The notes: generated from the letters alone by a model not told the origin. 60,322 nucleotides of DNA from Oscillospiraceae bacterium (GCA_022509025.1 JAFLUB010000011.1:1-60322), one strand, 5' to 3'. Shown: positions 1-8,205, numbered from the stretch's first letter. Made by a program: numbers and translations.

Positions 1-1050
1 AGTATCTATAAGAAGTGAAAGATACTTTGACATATCCACTTCCCAATACCAGTCACGGGTCGCCAAATCAGGATTTCTGTATATAAGATTAGTTGTGAAA
101 ATTTTATCCACATATCCGTTTTTATATGCCTCGTCAAAGCATTCAAGACCGTTGCAGAAAAGACCGAATGAGGCAAATACGAATATTCTCTTTGCGCCCT
201 GGCTTTTTAAGTTCTTTGCAACGTCTATAACAGACTCGCCGGATGAAATCATATCGTCAACGATGATAACATCCTTGTCGGTAATGTCTCTGCCCAAGTA
301 TTCATGAGCTTCAATCGGGTTCTTGCCGTTTACTATTCTTGTATAGTCACGACGCTTATAGAACATACCGAGATCGAGCTTGAGCACCGATGAATAGTAC
401 ATACATCTTGACATGCCGCCCTCATCGGGAGATATAACAACTGTGTCGAACTTGTTCAGAGAAATATCAGGAACCGCTTTTATAAGCGCTTTTATCATCT
501 GATATGTTGCCTGTATATCGTCAAAGCCGGCAAGCGGAATTGCATTTGAAATTCTCGGGTCGTGCGCGTCAAATGTCAGAATGTTCGTTACGCCCATATT
601 CACAAGCTCCTGAAGCATCAGAGCCGCGTCCAGTGACTCTCTTCCGCTTCTTCTGTGCTGTCTGCCCTCGTAGAGCATCGGCATAACAACCGTCACACGT
701 CTTGCCTTACCGCCCATAGCGGCTATTATACGCTTTAAGTCCTGGAAATGGTCATCCGGGCTCATATGGTTTTCCATGCCGTACATATTATAGGTTACTC
801 CGTAATTAAACACATCGCATATAATATATACATCATGTCCTCTGACACTTTCGTCAATAACACATTTTCCCTCGCCTGTACCGAATCTCGGACATTTTAC
901 ATGAGTAACATAGGTATCAATATCCTCATATTCTCTGAATCTCTTCAGATACTCGTCAATGCGCGCAGTTATCTGCTCGCAGCCCTTCATGCTGATAATA
1001 CTCAGCTTGCCGACAATCGGACTTTCATCACTTATAAAACTGTTTGTCAT
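1..1050 (-). CDS. prs: Ribose-phosphate pyrophosphokinase (partial, 3' end outside window)
   Basis: Makes PRPP from ribose-5-phosphate and ATP in the cytosol, feeding purine, pyrimidine, histidine and tryptophan synthesis. Translating the minus strand from ATG at 1050 gives 350 codons with no stop before the window edge, so the C-terminus is missing. The PRPP-binding loop (VIIVDDMISSGES) lies near residues 260-272, preceded by the KRRDYTR stretch; an EGRQHRRSGRES segment corresponds to the ATP/loop region. It is already longer than the usual 310-320 aa form, so this is probably the extended form found in Clostridia. A good ribosome binding site (AAGAAGGAG) precedes the ATG. Family assignment is firm; the exact subclass is inferred. 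Confidence 0.9.
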   Translation of the reverse strand, partial: MTNSFISDESPIVGKLSIISMKGCEQITARIDEYLKRFREYEDIDTYVTHVKCPRFGTGEGKCVIDESVRGHDVYIICDVFNYGVTYNMYGMENHMSPDDHFQDLKRIIAAMGGKARRVTVVMPMLYEGRQHRRSGRESLDAALMLQELVNMGVTNILTFDAHDPRISNAIPLAGFDDIQATYQMIKALIKAVPDISLNKFDTVVISPDEGGMSRCMYYSSVLKLDLGMFYKRRDYTRIVNGKNPIEAHEYLGRDITDKDVIIVDDMISSGESVIDVAKNLKSQGAKRIFVFASFGLFCNGLECFDEAYKNGYVDKIFTTNLIYRNPDLATRDWYWEVDMSKYLSLLIDT

Positions 1051-1229
1051 GGTAATTCTCCTTCTTTACGGAAGTATGTGATTGCCTACGGATTTCTACC
1101 GTTTTGTGGGCGGTATTATCCGCTTTAAGAAATGGTTACATTTCTTTTACAAATATATCATACATTACGGTATTTTGCAAGTGACATATTCTCATTATTT
1201 TGAAGAATTTTAGACAAATATTTTGTTTA
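1051..1229. other. Intergenic region between prs and folT
   Basis: No gene is seen. On the minus strand, in the prs 5' leader, bases about 1088-1123 can form a hairpin (CGGAT/ATCCG and ACCG/CGGT arms with an internal loop). It has no following T-run, so it does not look like a terminator. Its role is unknown. Confidence 0.4.
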
Positions 1230-1802
1230 TTATAGATATTTTTTCCTGATTCCCGTTCTTTCTGTTAACATAAAGATAGCCTGAATCACTATCACATGAA
1301 AAGGATACACAACAAAATTCTTAATTATTCTTGCTGCTGAGAAAATTGTATACGCTTTTCCGTACATTAAAGATAGCCAGTATGTGTTAAGAATGATGTT
1401 TATAAAAAATGTTATAATCGCACAGGATAGTATCGTGAGAAGGAATGCTTTTGTTTCCGCATTCATTTTATTCTGCTTTACATCTATTCCATACAGGCAA
1501 AATCCGTAAATAAGTCCTCCAAGCATTGCGGAAATTGTAAATCCGACAAAGTACGCTCCTCCGCCCGGATTCATAAGATAGCCGAGTATGTCGCCGATTC
1601 CGCCGACAAGCATTGCGGGCAGGGGACCTAAAATAATACCTGCGGACGCAGTTGCGGTAAAGGTAAGCGTTATTCTGTTGTCGAGAGCGAACGGGATTTT
1701 GAAGATTCCAAGTACGGCGTACATAGCAATAAGCATCGCCGTTAAAACGAGTCCGCGCACACTTATAAGGTTATGTGCGGAAGATACGAGTTTTTTTAAC
1801 AT
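1230..1802 (-). CDS. folT: Folate-specific ECF transporter S component FolT
   Basis: Membrane substrate-binding subunit of an energy-coupling-factor transporter for folate; it would need the shared EcfA/A'/T module, which is not in this window. The 190-aa protein is almost entirely hydrophobic, with about six membrane segments. It carries family-typical stretches such as LGPLPAMLVGGIGD, NTYWLSLMYG and a RIIKNFVVYPFHVI segment. The start is the ATG at 1802, because GGAGGTG lies eight bases upstream; an in-frame codon at 1838 has no such site. The folate specificity is strongly supported by the THF riboswitch in its leader. Confidence 0.87.
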   Translation of the reverse strand: MLKKLVSSAHNLISVRGLVLTAMLIAMYAVLGIFKIPFALDNRITLTFTATASAGIILGPLPAMLVGGIGDILGYLMNPGGGAYFVGFTISAMLGGLIYGFCLYGIDVKQNKMNAETKAFLLTILSCAIITFFINIILNTYWLSLMYGKAYTIFSAARIIKNFVVYPFHVIVIQAIFMLTERTGIRKKYL

Positions 1803-1845
1803 GAAAAAAACACCTCCATTAAATTTTTTGGCAATCAAACATTGC
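1803..1845 (-). promoter_or_regulatory. Leader hairpin and ribosome binding site of folT
   Basis: Between the THF aptamer and the folT start a perfect stem (GGCAAT/ATTGCC, extended by U/A tracts) is followed directly by GGAGGTG. It lacks the downstream U-run of an intrinsic terminator, so folate control is more likely at translation, though this is inference. Confidence 0.45.
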
Positions 1846-1872
1846 CAAAAAAAGAGATGCTCACTATTTTTT

Positions 1873-1970
1873 CAGCGGGATGCGGTCTGCGCACCGCAAG
1901 CAATTATTGCTTTTCGTCGAAGCGGCAACTCCCCGTCCGCTCCGCACTTTACGCGCGCACACCTACTCTG
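1873..1970 (-). promoter_or_regulatory. THF (tetrahydrofolate) riboswitch
   Basis: Read on the minus strand, the segment starts CAGAGTAGGTG, continues through a GCGCGTAAAGTGC stretch and a GGGGAGTTGCCGC/GACGAA arm, and closes with GACCGCATCCCGCTG. Order and conserved bases match the folate riboswitch class described upstream of folT genes in Firmicutes. It sits between a clear promoter and folT, as expected for feedback control of folate uptake. The match was made by eye, without a covariance model. Confidence 0.85.
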
Positions 1971-1989
1971 ATGTTCGATTGTGTACAAT

Positions 1990-2018
1990 ATTATACACCT
2001 ATATGGAATGTTTTGCAA
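1990..2018 (-). promoter_or_regulatory. Sigma-A type promoter of folT
   Basis: On the minus strand, -35 TTGCAA (2018-2013) and -10 TATAAT (1995-1990) are separated by 17 bases. The promoter lies about 20 bases upstream of the THF aptamer. Confidence 0.75.
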
Positions 2019-2059
2019 TAGTATTATGAAAAATTACGGTTATAAATTTTAATTTCGTA

Positions 2060-2088
2060 TTGCAAAAAGACTCACTGCATAGTATAAT
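2060..2088 (+). promoter_or_regulatory. Sigma-A type promoter of abfA
   Basis: -35 TTGCAA (2060-2065) and -10 TATAAT (2083-2088) with 17 bases between. It is divergent from the folT promoter. The transcript start would fall near 2095, giving a leader of about 55 bases before abfA. Confidence 0.75.
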
Positions 2089-2120
2089 CATTCTTAGCAA
2101 AAAAACGGAAAGGAAATTTA

Positions 2121-2138
2121 ATGCTGAAACAGCGTTAA
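2121..2138 (+). other. Five-codon mini-ORF (MLKQR) in the abfA leader
   Basis: An ATG at 2121 is preceded by GGAAAGGAAA and reads five codons to TAA at 2136-2138, ten bases before the abfA ATG. The best ribosome binding site in the leader serves this mini-ORF rather than abfA, so abfA may depend on re-initiation. This is inference from spacing only. Confidence 0.35.
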
Positions 2139-2148
2139 AAAATTGATT

Positions 2149-3612
2149 ATGAAAATTACTTTAAATCCATCAAAGAAACAAGGAAAAATAAGCAAATATA
2201 TTTACGGACAATTTGCCGAGCATCTTGGTCGATGCATATATGAGGGTATATACGTTGAGGACAGCGATATTCCGAATGTTAACGGAATGCGCTGTGACGT
2301 TGTAAACGCACTTAAAGAACTTAATATACCGGTGCTTCGCTGGCCGGGAGGATGCTTTGCTGACGACTATCACTGGCGCGACGGTATAGGAGATAAGGAC
2401 AAGCGCCCGTACATGGTTAATACCAACTGGGGCGGTGTTGTAGAAAACAACCATTTCGGCACGCACGAATTTTTCGAACTGTGCGAGCAGTTAGGCACAG
2501 AGCCGTATATCTGCGGCAATGTCGGCAGCGGTACTGTTCAGGAAATGCGCGACTGGATTGAATATATGACGTTTGACGGAGATTCGCCTCTTGCCAATGA
2601 ACGCCGTAAAAACGGACGCGAGAAGCCGTGGAAATTGAAATTCTTCGGTGTCGGTAACGAGAACTGGGGATGCGGCGGCGGTATGCGCGCGGAATATTAT
2701 GCAGATGAATACAGAAGATACGCGACGTTTATCCGAAACTACGGCGATGAGCCTGTTTATAAAATCGCGGGAGGTCCGAATGAGGCGGATACGCATTGGA
2801 TGGAAACGCTTATGGCTGAGGTAAGAAACATGGCGGCGGGTATTTCCCTTCATAATTATACCTATGAAACTGACTGGAATAACAAGGGCAGCGCTACGGC
2901 TTTTGATGAAAAGGGCTGGTACGATGTCATGGTAAATTCCATTAAAATGGACAAGGTCATAAGTATACATAAGGAAATAATGGACAAATATGATGAGGAA
3001 AACAAGGTTGACCTTATTGTGGACGAGTGGGGAAACTGGTTTAATGTTGAAGTGGGAACAAATCCGGGTTTCCTGTATCAGCAGAACACCATGCGCGATG
3101 CTGTGAGCGCAATGCTTATACTTCATATTTTCCACAAGCACTGCGACCGCGTGAAAATGGCGAATATAGCGCAGATGGTGAATGTGCTTCAGGCTATGAT
3201 ACTTACCGAGGGAGAGAAAATGGTTCTTACCCCTACATATCACGTATTTAAAATGATGAAGGGACACATGGATGCGGAAAAGCTTCAGCTTGATTACGAG
3301 TCCGGAAATATAAATCATGAAGGCACAGAAATTCCAAAAGTGAGTGTCAGCGCTTCTGAAAAAGACGGTACGATTACTGTTTCAATGTGTAATTTAAGTC
3401 TTGATGAAGATGAGGAAATAGAGCTTAATATAGAAGGCGGACAGTTCACAACCGCAAATGGTGAATTTCTTACAGCTTCTTATATGAACGACTGTAACAC
3501 CTTTGACGCGCCTGATACGGTAAGCCCGAAAAATCTTGATGTTACGCTTGACGGCACAACTATGAAGCTGACACTGCCGAAAATGAGCGCGGCTGCAGTA
3601 ACTCTTAAATAA
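2149..3612 (+). CDS. abfA: Alpha-L-arabinofuranosidase, GH51
   Basis: Hydrolyses terminal alpha-L-arabinofuranosyl residues of arabinan and arabinoxylan oligosaccharides. It has no signal peptide, so it acts in the cytosol on imported oligosaccharides. The 487-aa protein has the GH51 layout: [18 protein letters not shown] at the N-terminus, [17 protein letters not shown], the acid/base Glu in GVGNENWG (near residue 173), the nucleophile Glu in VDEWGNW (near 293), and a C-terminal beta domain. An in-frame TTG at 2143 is an alternative start. No transporter for arabino-oligosaccharides adjoins it. Confidence 0.93.
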   Translation: MKITLNPSKKQGKISKYIYGQFAEHLGRCIYEGIYVEDSDIPNVNGMRCDVVNALKELNIPVLRWPGGCFADDYHWRDGIGDKDKRPYMVNTNWGGVVENNHFGTHEFFELCEQLGTEPYICGNVGSGTVQEMRDWIEYMTFDGDSPLANERRKNGREKPWKLKFFGVGNENWGCGGGMRAEYYADEYRRYATFIRNYGDEPVYKIAGGPNEADTHWMETLMAEVRNMAAGISLHNYTYETDWNNKGSATAFDEKGWYDVMVNSIKMDKVISIHKEIMDKYDEENKVDLIVDEWGNWFNVEVGTNPGFLYQQNTMRDAVSAMLILHIFHKHCDRVKMANIAQMVNVLQAMILTEGEKMVLTPTYHVFKMMKGHMDAEKLQLDYESGNINHEGTEIPKVSVSASEKDGTITVSMCNLSLDEDEEIELNIEGGQFTTANGEFLTASYMNDCNTFDAPDTVSPKNLDVTLDGTTMKLTLPKMSAAAVTLK

Positions 3613-3858
3613 ATGGAAAAATGTAAAAGATGCGGACTAAAAACCGTCCTGTCGGAGAGCGACATTCAGAAAATGGTCGATGAAGTAACGTCTCTTCGTG
3701 GAGTGCGTCTTGTAAATGATGAGACATATTCAAATAGATTCAATAAGTGTACGGAATGCGAAAACTTCATGTACGGTTCAACCTGCGCTGTATGCGGATG
3801 CGTTATGCAGGTCAGAGCAAGACTCACGGATGGGAAATGTCCTCGAAAGAAGTGGTAA
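3613..3858 (+). CDS. DUF6171-like small cysteine-rich protein
   Basis: An 81-aa protein with four CxxC-type clusters (CKRC, CTEC, CAVCGC and a final C), suggesting a structural zinc site. The last part (ENFMYGSTCAVCGC, then VRAR and KCP) resembles DUF6171 proteins of Clostridia, whose function is unknown. Its ATG follows the abfA stop codon directly and its end lies one base before the comFC start, so it is translationally coupled within one transcript. Confidence 0.6.
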   Translation: MEKCKRCGLKTVLSESDIQKMVDEVTSLRGVRLVNDETYSNRFNKCTECENFMYGSTCAVCGCVMQVRARLTDGKCPRKKW

Positions 3859-3859
3859 C

Positions 3860-4537
3860 ATGAGTAAGTTTATATGTATTTTCTGTGATGAGCGCAAAAA
3901 CGCTTCGGACGCGCATATTATAAACAATCATATCGGAATATGTGACAACTGTTATAAAAAACTTAATAAAACAGCGCCGGGACGTCCCTTTAAAGGCTAC
4001 AGAAACATTTCATATGTAATTTCTCCTTTTGAATATACGTCACGGCTCCGCGATACGATACTGAAATTCAAGTTTGATAATCAATGGGCGATAGCATCAT
4101 TGTTTGCGGATATGATGCAGGAGCATCTGGACACATATGGCGATGCGCTGGGAGAATTTGATTACATAGTTCCTGTTCCTCTGCATAAAAAACGTTTTCT
4201 TGAACGCGGCTATAACCAGTCGGAGATGATTGCAAAGTATATCGCGGATAGAAACGGTATAATCATGCGGACTGATATACTTAAAAGAATACGCGCAACA
4301 GAAAAGCAAAGTAAGCTCAAAGGGATAAACCGCGCTCTTAATGTAAAGGACGCGTTTTTGTGCGAGGAGAATATAGATGGAAAGAAAATAATTCTTTTTG
4401 ACGATGTATGCACAACCGGAGGGACTTTGCGCTCCTGCGCGGACGCGCTTGCAGACGCCGGCGCGGAAAAGATTTGCGCTTTGACTCTCGCAATCGCAAT
4501 TCATTTTGAAGATAAAAAACCTCAGATTATGTATTAA
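3860..4537 (+). CDS. comFC: ComF family protein (amidophosphoribosyltransferase-like)
   Basis: A 225-aa ComFC-type protein, required for DNA uptake in naturally competent Firmicutes; its role in other species is unclear. It starts with a zinc-finger-like region (CIFCDE, then CDNCYKKL), followed by VPVPLHKKRFLERGYNQ and a C-terminal PRPP-binding motif (IILFDDVCTTGGTL, near residues 174-187). The ATG at 3860 is preferred because the zinc-finger begins there and an AAGAAGTGG site precedes it; an upstream in-frame start would overlap the DUF6171-like gene. Family-1 repeat copy A follows. Confidence 0.85.
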   Translation: MSKFICIFCDERKNASDAHIINNHIGICDNCYKKLNKTAPGRPFKGYRNISYVISPFEYTSRLRDTILKFKFDNQWAIASLFADMMQEHLDTYGDALGEFDYIVPVPLHKKRFLERGYNQSEMIAKYIADRNGIIMRTDILKRIRATEKQSKLKGINRALNVKDAFLCEENIDGKKIILFDDVCTTGGTLRSCADALADAGAEKICALTLAIAIHFEDKKPQIMY

Positions 4538-4590
4538 AATGCAAATAAGCGTTAAAAATAGATATATTACAAAATATATCCGAAAGGATT

Positions 4591-4764
4591 AATGTGATAA
4601 ATCACATTAACAGGATTTAATTGCCCGTGCGAATATTTTCGCGCAAAGCTCAAAAATCGCACATGGGCAAAATCTCCGTTTAACGCCTTATTTGCCCACG
4701 ATAAAAGCGTTGAAGATTTTCTATTACTATATTCGTGGGCAGAAAGGCTATGGAGATTTCTATG
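4591..4764 (+). repeat. Structured repeat family 1, copy A (before sleB-like gene)
   Basis: About 174 bases: hairpin I (AATGTGA/TCACATT), hairpin II (GCCC-GTGCGA paired with TCGCAC-AT-GGGC, with an AU bulge), then a third domain with arms AAATCTCC, GCCTT and TGCCCACGA pairing with TCGTGGGCA, AAGGC and GGAGATTT. The last arm contains the GGAG ribosome binding site and ends at the start codon 4762. AACGC can also pair with GCGTT inside the third domain. Copies B, C and D lie at 29279, 39793 (minus) and 50711. Confidence 0.85.
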
Positions 4765-5415
4765 TTGAATATATCTAAACGCATATCTGCAATTATACTG
4801 TCACTTATCATATGCTGCGCGTTTACTGAGAATACGGTATTCGCACTGTCAAAGCTGGGTTCGCGAGGCAGCGAGGTGACCAACATACAGTCGCGGCTTA
4901 AAAACTGGGGCTATTACAATGGTAGTGTGGACGGCGTGTACGGTCAGAAAACGGCTGACGCAGTGAAATACTTCCAGCAAAAAAATGGTCTTATAGCTGA
5001 TGGAGTCGCAGGACCTGCCACACTCGCGAAAATAGGACTGCCGACAGGAACTTCTTCGTCCAATTCAAGCGATGTAACGCTTCTGGCAATGGCGATAAAC
5101 GGCGAAGCGCGCGGAGAAAGCTATGAGGGACAGGTTGCAGTCGGCGCCGTTATTCTCAACCGCGTCCGGCATTCATCTTTCCCGAATACTATAGCCGGCG
5201 TGATTTATCAGCCCGGAGCGTTCACTGCGGTAGACGACGGACAGATATATTACACCGTCCAGGATTCATGCTACAGCGCCGCGCGTGACGCGCTCAATGG
5301 CTGGGACCCAAGCGGCGGAGCTATATATTACTATAACCCCGTAACTGCGACAAGCGCGTGGATACGGACAAGAACTATTATAAAAACCATAGGAAAACAT
5401 GTTTTCTGCATTTAA
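4762..5415 (+). CDS. SleB/CwlJ-type cell wall hydrolase with peptidoglycan-binding domain
   Basis: A secreted 217-aa hydrolase related to spore-cortex lytic enzymes, which cleave cortex peptidoglycan during germination. It has an N-terminal signal segment (about residues 5-25), a PG_binding_1 repeat (LGSRGSEVTNIQSRLKNWGYYNG, near 30-90), then the Hydrolase_2 domain with AINGEARGESYEGQVAVG and a C-terminal SAWIRTRT stretch. The Glu in NGEARGE is the likely catalytic residue. The start at 4762 is chosen because GGAG lies six bases upstream; the ATG at 4750 belongs to the repeat's conserved end. Whether it acts in germination or vegetative growth is not decidable here. Confidence 0.85.
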   Translation: MLNISKRISAIILSLIICCAFTENTVFALSKLGSRGSEVTNIQSRLKNWGYYNGSVDGVYGQKTADAVKYFQQKNGLIADGVAGPATLAKIGLPTGTSSSNSSDVTLLAMAINGEARGESYEGQVAVGAVILNRVRHSSFPNTIAGVIYQPGAFTAVDDGQIYYTVQDSCYSAARDALNGWDPSGGAIYYYNPVTATSAWIRTRTIIKTIGKHVFCI

Positions 5416-5497
5416 AATTCATAAAAGTACGCTTTTTAGCCCGCACTGAGAGTATAATGATTTTAAATGCCGTTTGCGGGCGGAAAGGCTTGGAATA

Positions 5498-5605
5498 ATG
5501 AGTGGAAAAATAATTACGCTTGCCGTTCTTACGGCAATATTTATTCTGCTGGTTGCCATAGACGGCAGAAGAAAAATTCAGAAGCGAAGAGAACAGGAAA
5601 AGTAA
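5498..5605 (+). CDS. Hypothetical 35-aa single-pass membrane protein
   Basis: ATG at 5498 follows a GGAAAGG site and reads 35 codons: a short polar start, one hydrophobic segment (about residues 5-21), then a basic tail rich in R, K, E and Q. This is the profile of a small inner-membrane protein with a cytoplasmic C-terminus. Upstream bases 5434-5490 contain a GCCCGCA/TGCGGGC pair and an AAAGGCT that resemble a decayed family-1 element. A perfect hairpin terminator follows. No homology is recognised. Confidence 0.5.
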   Translation: MSGKIITLAVLTAIFILLVAIDGRRKIQKRREQEK

Positions 5606-5626
5606 ATATAAACCATTATGTTGTAT

Positions 5627-5663
5627 AAATTGTAGTATTCGCATAGCGAATACTACAATTTTG
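5627..5663. terminator. Bidirectional hairpin terminator
   Basis: A perfect 16-base-pair inverted repeat (AAATTGTAGTATTCGC, loop ATA, then its complement) ends in TTTT. It separates the small membrane ORF from the rpmG promoter. Confidence 0.7.
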
Positions 5664-5701
5664 CCGTGGTTACAAAATATGAAAAAATTTTTAAAAAAAC
5701 C

Positions 5702-5730
5702 TTGACTTATTACACCAATGATGATATAAT
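5702..5730 (+). promoter_or_regulatory. Promoter of the rpmG-secE-nusG transcript
   Basis: TTGACT (5702-5707), a 17-base spacer and TATAAT (5725-5730). The leader contains a hairpin-forming GCTCTTTTTT/AAAAAAGAGC pair at about 5749-5781, just before the rpmG ribosome binding site. Confidence 0.8.
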
Positions 5731-5811
5731 TACTCTGCTCGAATAAAAAGCTCTTTTTTTTATGCTTGTAATAAAAAAGAGCCGACATATATAAATGCGG
5801 AGGTGTTAAAG

Positions 5812-5961
5812 ATGAGAGTAAAGATTACATTATCGTGTTCAGAGTGTAAGCAGAGAAACTATAACACAATGAAGAATAAGAAGAATGACCCTGACAGACT
5901 TGAAATGAATAAATATTGTAAGTTCTGCAGAAAGCACACTCTTCACAAGGAAACAAAATAA
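5812..5961 (+). CDS. rpmG: 50S ribosomal protein L33
   Basis: A 49-aa ribosomal protein with the L33 pattern: MRVKITLSC, CxxC (CSEC), NTMKNKKN and a second CxxC (CKFC), then HKETK at the end. The four cysteines indicate the zinc-binding (C+) form. It starts the classic rpmG-secE-nusG cluster, with GGAGG seven bases before the ATG. Confidence 0.95.
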   Translation: MRVKITLSCSECKQRNYNTMKNKKNDPDRLEMNKYCKFCRKHTLHKETK

Positions 5962-5992
5962 ATCTGATTGATTGAGTAAGGATGTGTAAAAA

Positions 5993-6223
5993 ATGGCTGA
6001 TACAAATTTAGCAAAGACAAATAAGGCAAGCTTTGGTACAAGAATGAAGAAGTTCTTCAGAGATACTAAATCAGAGCTTAAAAAGGTCACATGGCCTACA
6101 AAGGAACAGCTTATTCATAACACGGGTGTAATTATCGTATTTATTATCATAATTACAATTATCCTGTCATTGCTTGATGTTGCGTTCTCGCAGGTATTCA
6201 GACTGCTGACAAATATACTGTAA
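5993..6223 (+). CDS. secE: Preprotein translocase subunit SecE
   Basis: A 76-aa subunit that clamps SecY in the membrane translocon. It has the conserved amphipathic stretch FFRDTKSELKKVTWPTKEQL (residues about 22-41) and a single membrane segment (about 48-68). Length is typical for Gram-positive SecE. It lies between rpmG and nusG, the standard order. Confidence 0.95.
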   Translation: MADTNLAKTNKASFGTRMKKFFRDTKSELKKVTWPTKEQLIHNTGVIIVFIIIITIILSLLDVAFSQVFRLLTNIL

Positions 6224-6264
6224 TTTAAAAATCAGAGAATAATTGTCAGGGAAGGAGAACGGTT

Positions 6265-6789
6265 ATGGCAGAAAATGCAAAGTGGTATGTGGCTCACACA
6301 TACTCAGGTTATGAAAATAAGGTTAAAGCCAATATTGAAAAGTCTGTTGAAAACCGTGGTATGCAGGATCTTATTCTTGATGTAAGAGTACCGACAGAGG
6401 ACGTCATTGAGGAAAAGGGCGACGTTAAAAAAGTTGTTAAACGCAAGATTTTCCCGGGCTACGTGGTAATCAAGATGGTGATGACGGACGAAAGCTGGTA
6501 TATCGTAAGAAACACACGCGGTGTTACGGGATTTGTCGGCCCCGGTTCAAAGCCTGTTCCGCTTTCGGATGAAGAAGTGGAGCGTATGGGCGTCGAGGTT
6601 ATCCGCATGAAGGATATTGACTTTGCCATAGGAGATACTGTTTCTATTAAATCCGGCCCTATGGAGGGCTTCTCGGGCAGAGTTACGAGCATTAATAATG
6701 AAACTCGCAAGATTAATGTTGCAGTTTCTATGTTCGGACGCGAAACCCCTGTTGAAATTGATTATACTCAGGTTGAGCAAATTGATTAA
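6265..6789 (+). CDS. nusG: Transcription termination/antitermination protein NusG
   Basis: A 174-aa NusG that binds RNA polymerase and modulates pausing, termination and ribosome coupling. The N-terminal NGN domain begins KWYVAHTYSGYENKVKANIE and includes RNTRGVTGFVGPGSKPVPL. The C-terminal KOW domain reads GDTVSIKSGPMEGFSGRV. It has full family length with a GGGAAGGAG site before the ATG. Confidence 0.96.
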   Translation: MAENAKWYVAHTYSGYENKVKANIEKSVENRGMQDLILDVRVPTEDVIEEKGDVKKVVKRKIFPGYVVIKMVMTDESWYIVRNTRGVTGFVGPGSKPVPLSDEEVERMGVEVIRMKDIDFAIGDTVSIKSGPMEGFSGRVTSINNETRKINVAVSMFGRETPVEIDYTQVEQID

Positions 6790-6799
6790 ATTTTGATAT

Positions 6800-7010
6800 A
6801 AATGGGACAAACTCACGTTTGTTGTTCCACTTATATATATATCCCTCTGGTAACAGTGGGAGGAGGCGAGCATTTCCATAAACTCACCGAATACTTCGTT
6901 AAACGGTACTTGAAGTATAAACATACGTCTGCGTTCCGTTTGCCTTGTCTCGGCGAGCTTCTGAAAACGCTCAAAGCTCCGCAATTACCACATTAATTTT
7001 CAAGGAGGTG
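6800..7010 (+). promoter_or_regulatory. Structured leader before rplK-rplA, possible L1 autoregulatory site
   Basis: About 210 non-coding bases separate nusG and rplK. They hold an ACAAAC/GTTTGT hairpin (6806-6830), a CCC-T-CTG-GTAA-CAG-T-GGG hairpin (6843-6860) followed by AGGAGG, and an ATACTTC/GAAGTAT hairpin near 6891-6918. In many bacteria L1 represses the L11-L1 mRNA through a mimic of its rRNA site; the GTGGGAGG segment is reminiscent of that rRNA region. This is a suggestion by position and a short match only. Confidence 0.4.
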
Positions 7011-7016
7011 GCCATT

Positions 7017-7442
7017 ATGGCACAAAAGGTTGCAGGTTATATTAAATTGCAGATTCCTGCCGGAAAAGCAACCCCGGCACCACCTGTGGGACCGGCTCTT
7101 GGTCAGCACGGTGTAAACATTATGCAGTTTGCGAAGGAATTTAACGAAAAAACAGCGAAAGACGCAGGTCTTATTATCCCTGTAGTTATCACAGTATACG
7201 CTGACCGTTCTTTCTCATTCGTAACAAAGACACCGCCCGCTGCTGTTCTTATCAAGAAGGCTTGTAAGATTGAAAGCGGTTCAGGTGTTCCAAACAAGAC
7301 AAAGGTAGCTACCATTTCAAAAGCTGATTTGCAGGCTATCGCAGAGCAGAAGATGCCCGACCTTAACGCAGGCAGCTTAGAGGCGGCTATGAGCATGATA
7401 GCCGGCACCTGCAGAAGCATGGGCGTTCTTATCGGAGACTAA
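7017..7442 (+). CDS. rplK: 50S ribosomal protein L11
   Basis: A 141-aa protein forming the L11/GTPase-associated stalk base. Signature stretches are [26 protein letters not shown] and the C-terminal rRNA-binding half. The ATG at 7017 is preceded by AAGGAGGTG; an in-frame upstream codon at 6945 lies in the structured leader and would add a non-family extension. It is followed by rplA, the standard pair. Confidence 0.96.
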   Translation: MAQKVAGYIKLQIPAGKATPAPPVGPALGQHGVNIMQFAKEFNEKTAKDAGLIIPVVITVYADRSFSFVTKTPPAAVLIKKACKIESGSGVPNKTKVATISKADLQAIAEQKMPDLNAGSLEAAMSMIAGTCRSMGVLIGD

Positions 7443-7501
7443 TTTGTTAAGAGAAGTGGGAGAGATGAAAATCTCGTCTGACCACGAAGGAGGATTACGA
7501 A

Positions 7502-8194
7502 ATGTTCAGAGGAAAGAAATATCAAGACAGCGCAAAGCTTGTTGAAAAATCAAAGCTTTATGACACAAACGAGGCTATGGAGCTTGTTACAAAGACATCC
7601 AAGGCTAAGTTTGACGAAACTGTAGAGGCTCACGTGAGACTCGGCGTTGACTCAAGACATGCTGACCAGCAGGTCAGAGGCGCGATTGTGCTTCCGCATG
7701 GCACAGGTAAGACCGCCAAGGTTCTTGTGTTTGCAAAGGGTCCGAAGGCTGATGAGGCTCAGGCTGCCGGTGCTGATTATGTCGGCGAGGCAGAACTTGT
7801 ACAGAAGATTCAGGGTGAAAACTGGTTCGACTTTGATGTTGTTGTTGCAACTCCGGATATGATGGGTGTTGTTGGTCGTCTCGGTAAGGTGCTCGGTCCT
7901 AAGGGACTTATGCCGTCACCGAAGGCAGGTACTGTAACAATGGACGTTACAAAGGCTGTCAACGAAATCAAAGCAGGTAAGGTTGAATACAGACTTGACA
8001 AAACAAATATAATTCACTGCCCGATAGGTAAGGCTTCATTCGGAGCACAGAAGCTTCAGGAAAACTTTGAGGCTCTTATGGGTGCTATCATAAAGGCTAA
8101 GCCGGCGGCAGCGAAGGGTCAGTATTTAAGAAGCGTCGTTGTTGCTTCAACAATGGGACCCGGTATAAAGGTTAACCAGGCTAAATTAGGTTAA
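7502..8194 (+). CDS. rplA: 50S ribosomal protein L1
   Basis: A 230-aa protein of the L1 stalk, full family length. Recognisable stretches are [30 protein letters not shown] (in two parts around residues 40-70) and [24 protein letters not shown]1 usually also acts as translational repressor of its own mRNA. The gene ends just upstream of the L10 promoter. Confidence 0.96.
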   Translation: MFRGKKYQDSAKLVEKSKLYDTNEAMELVTKTSKAKFDETVEAHVRLGVDSRHADQQVRGAIVLPHGTGKTAKVLVFAKGPKADEAQAAGADYVGEAELVQKIQGENWFDFDVVVATPDMMGVVGRLGKVLGPKGLMPSPKAGTVTMDVTKAVNEIKAGKVEYRLDKTNIIHCPIGKASFGAQKLQENFEALMGAIIKAKPAAAKGQYLRSVVVASTMGPGIKVNQAKLG

Positions 8195-8205
8195 TAAAAA
8201 AATAC

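Noticed and set aside
95..1128. Plus-strand frames between 95 and 1128
   Set aside because: They are shadows of prs, whose minus-strand reading has all family motifs.
2491..3318. Long antisense frame opposite abfA
   Set aside because: Low-complexity, no family features and no binding site; it mirrors the codon bias of abfA.
4735..4761. MGRKAM start shared by sleB-like, cyclophilin and ppa genes
   Set aside because: The shared peptide comes from the repeat; GGNG spacing and the ACG in copy 2d show the start is the later codon.
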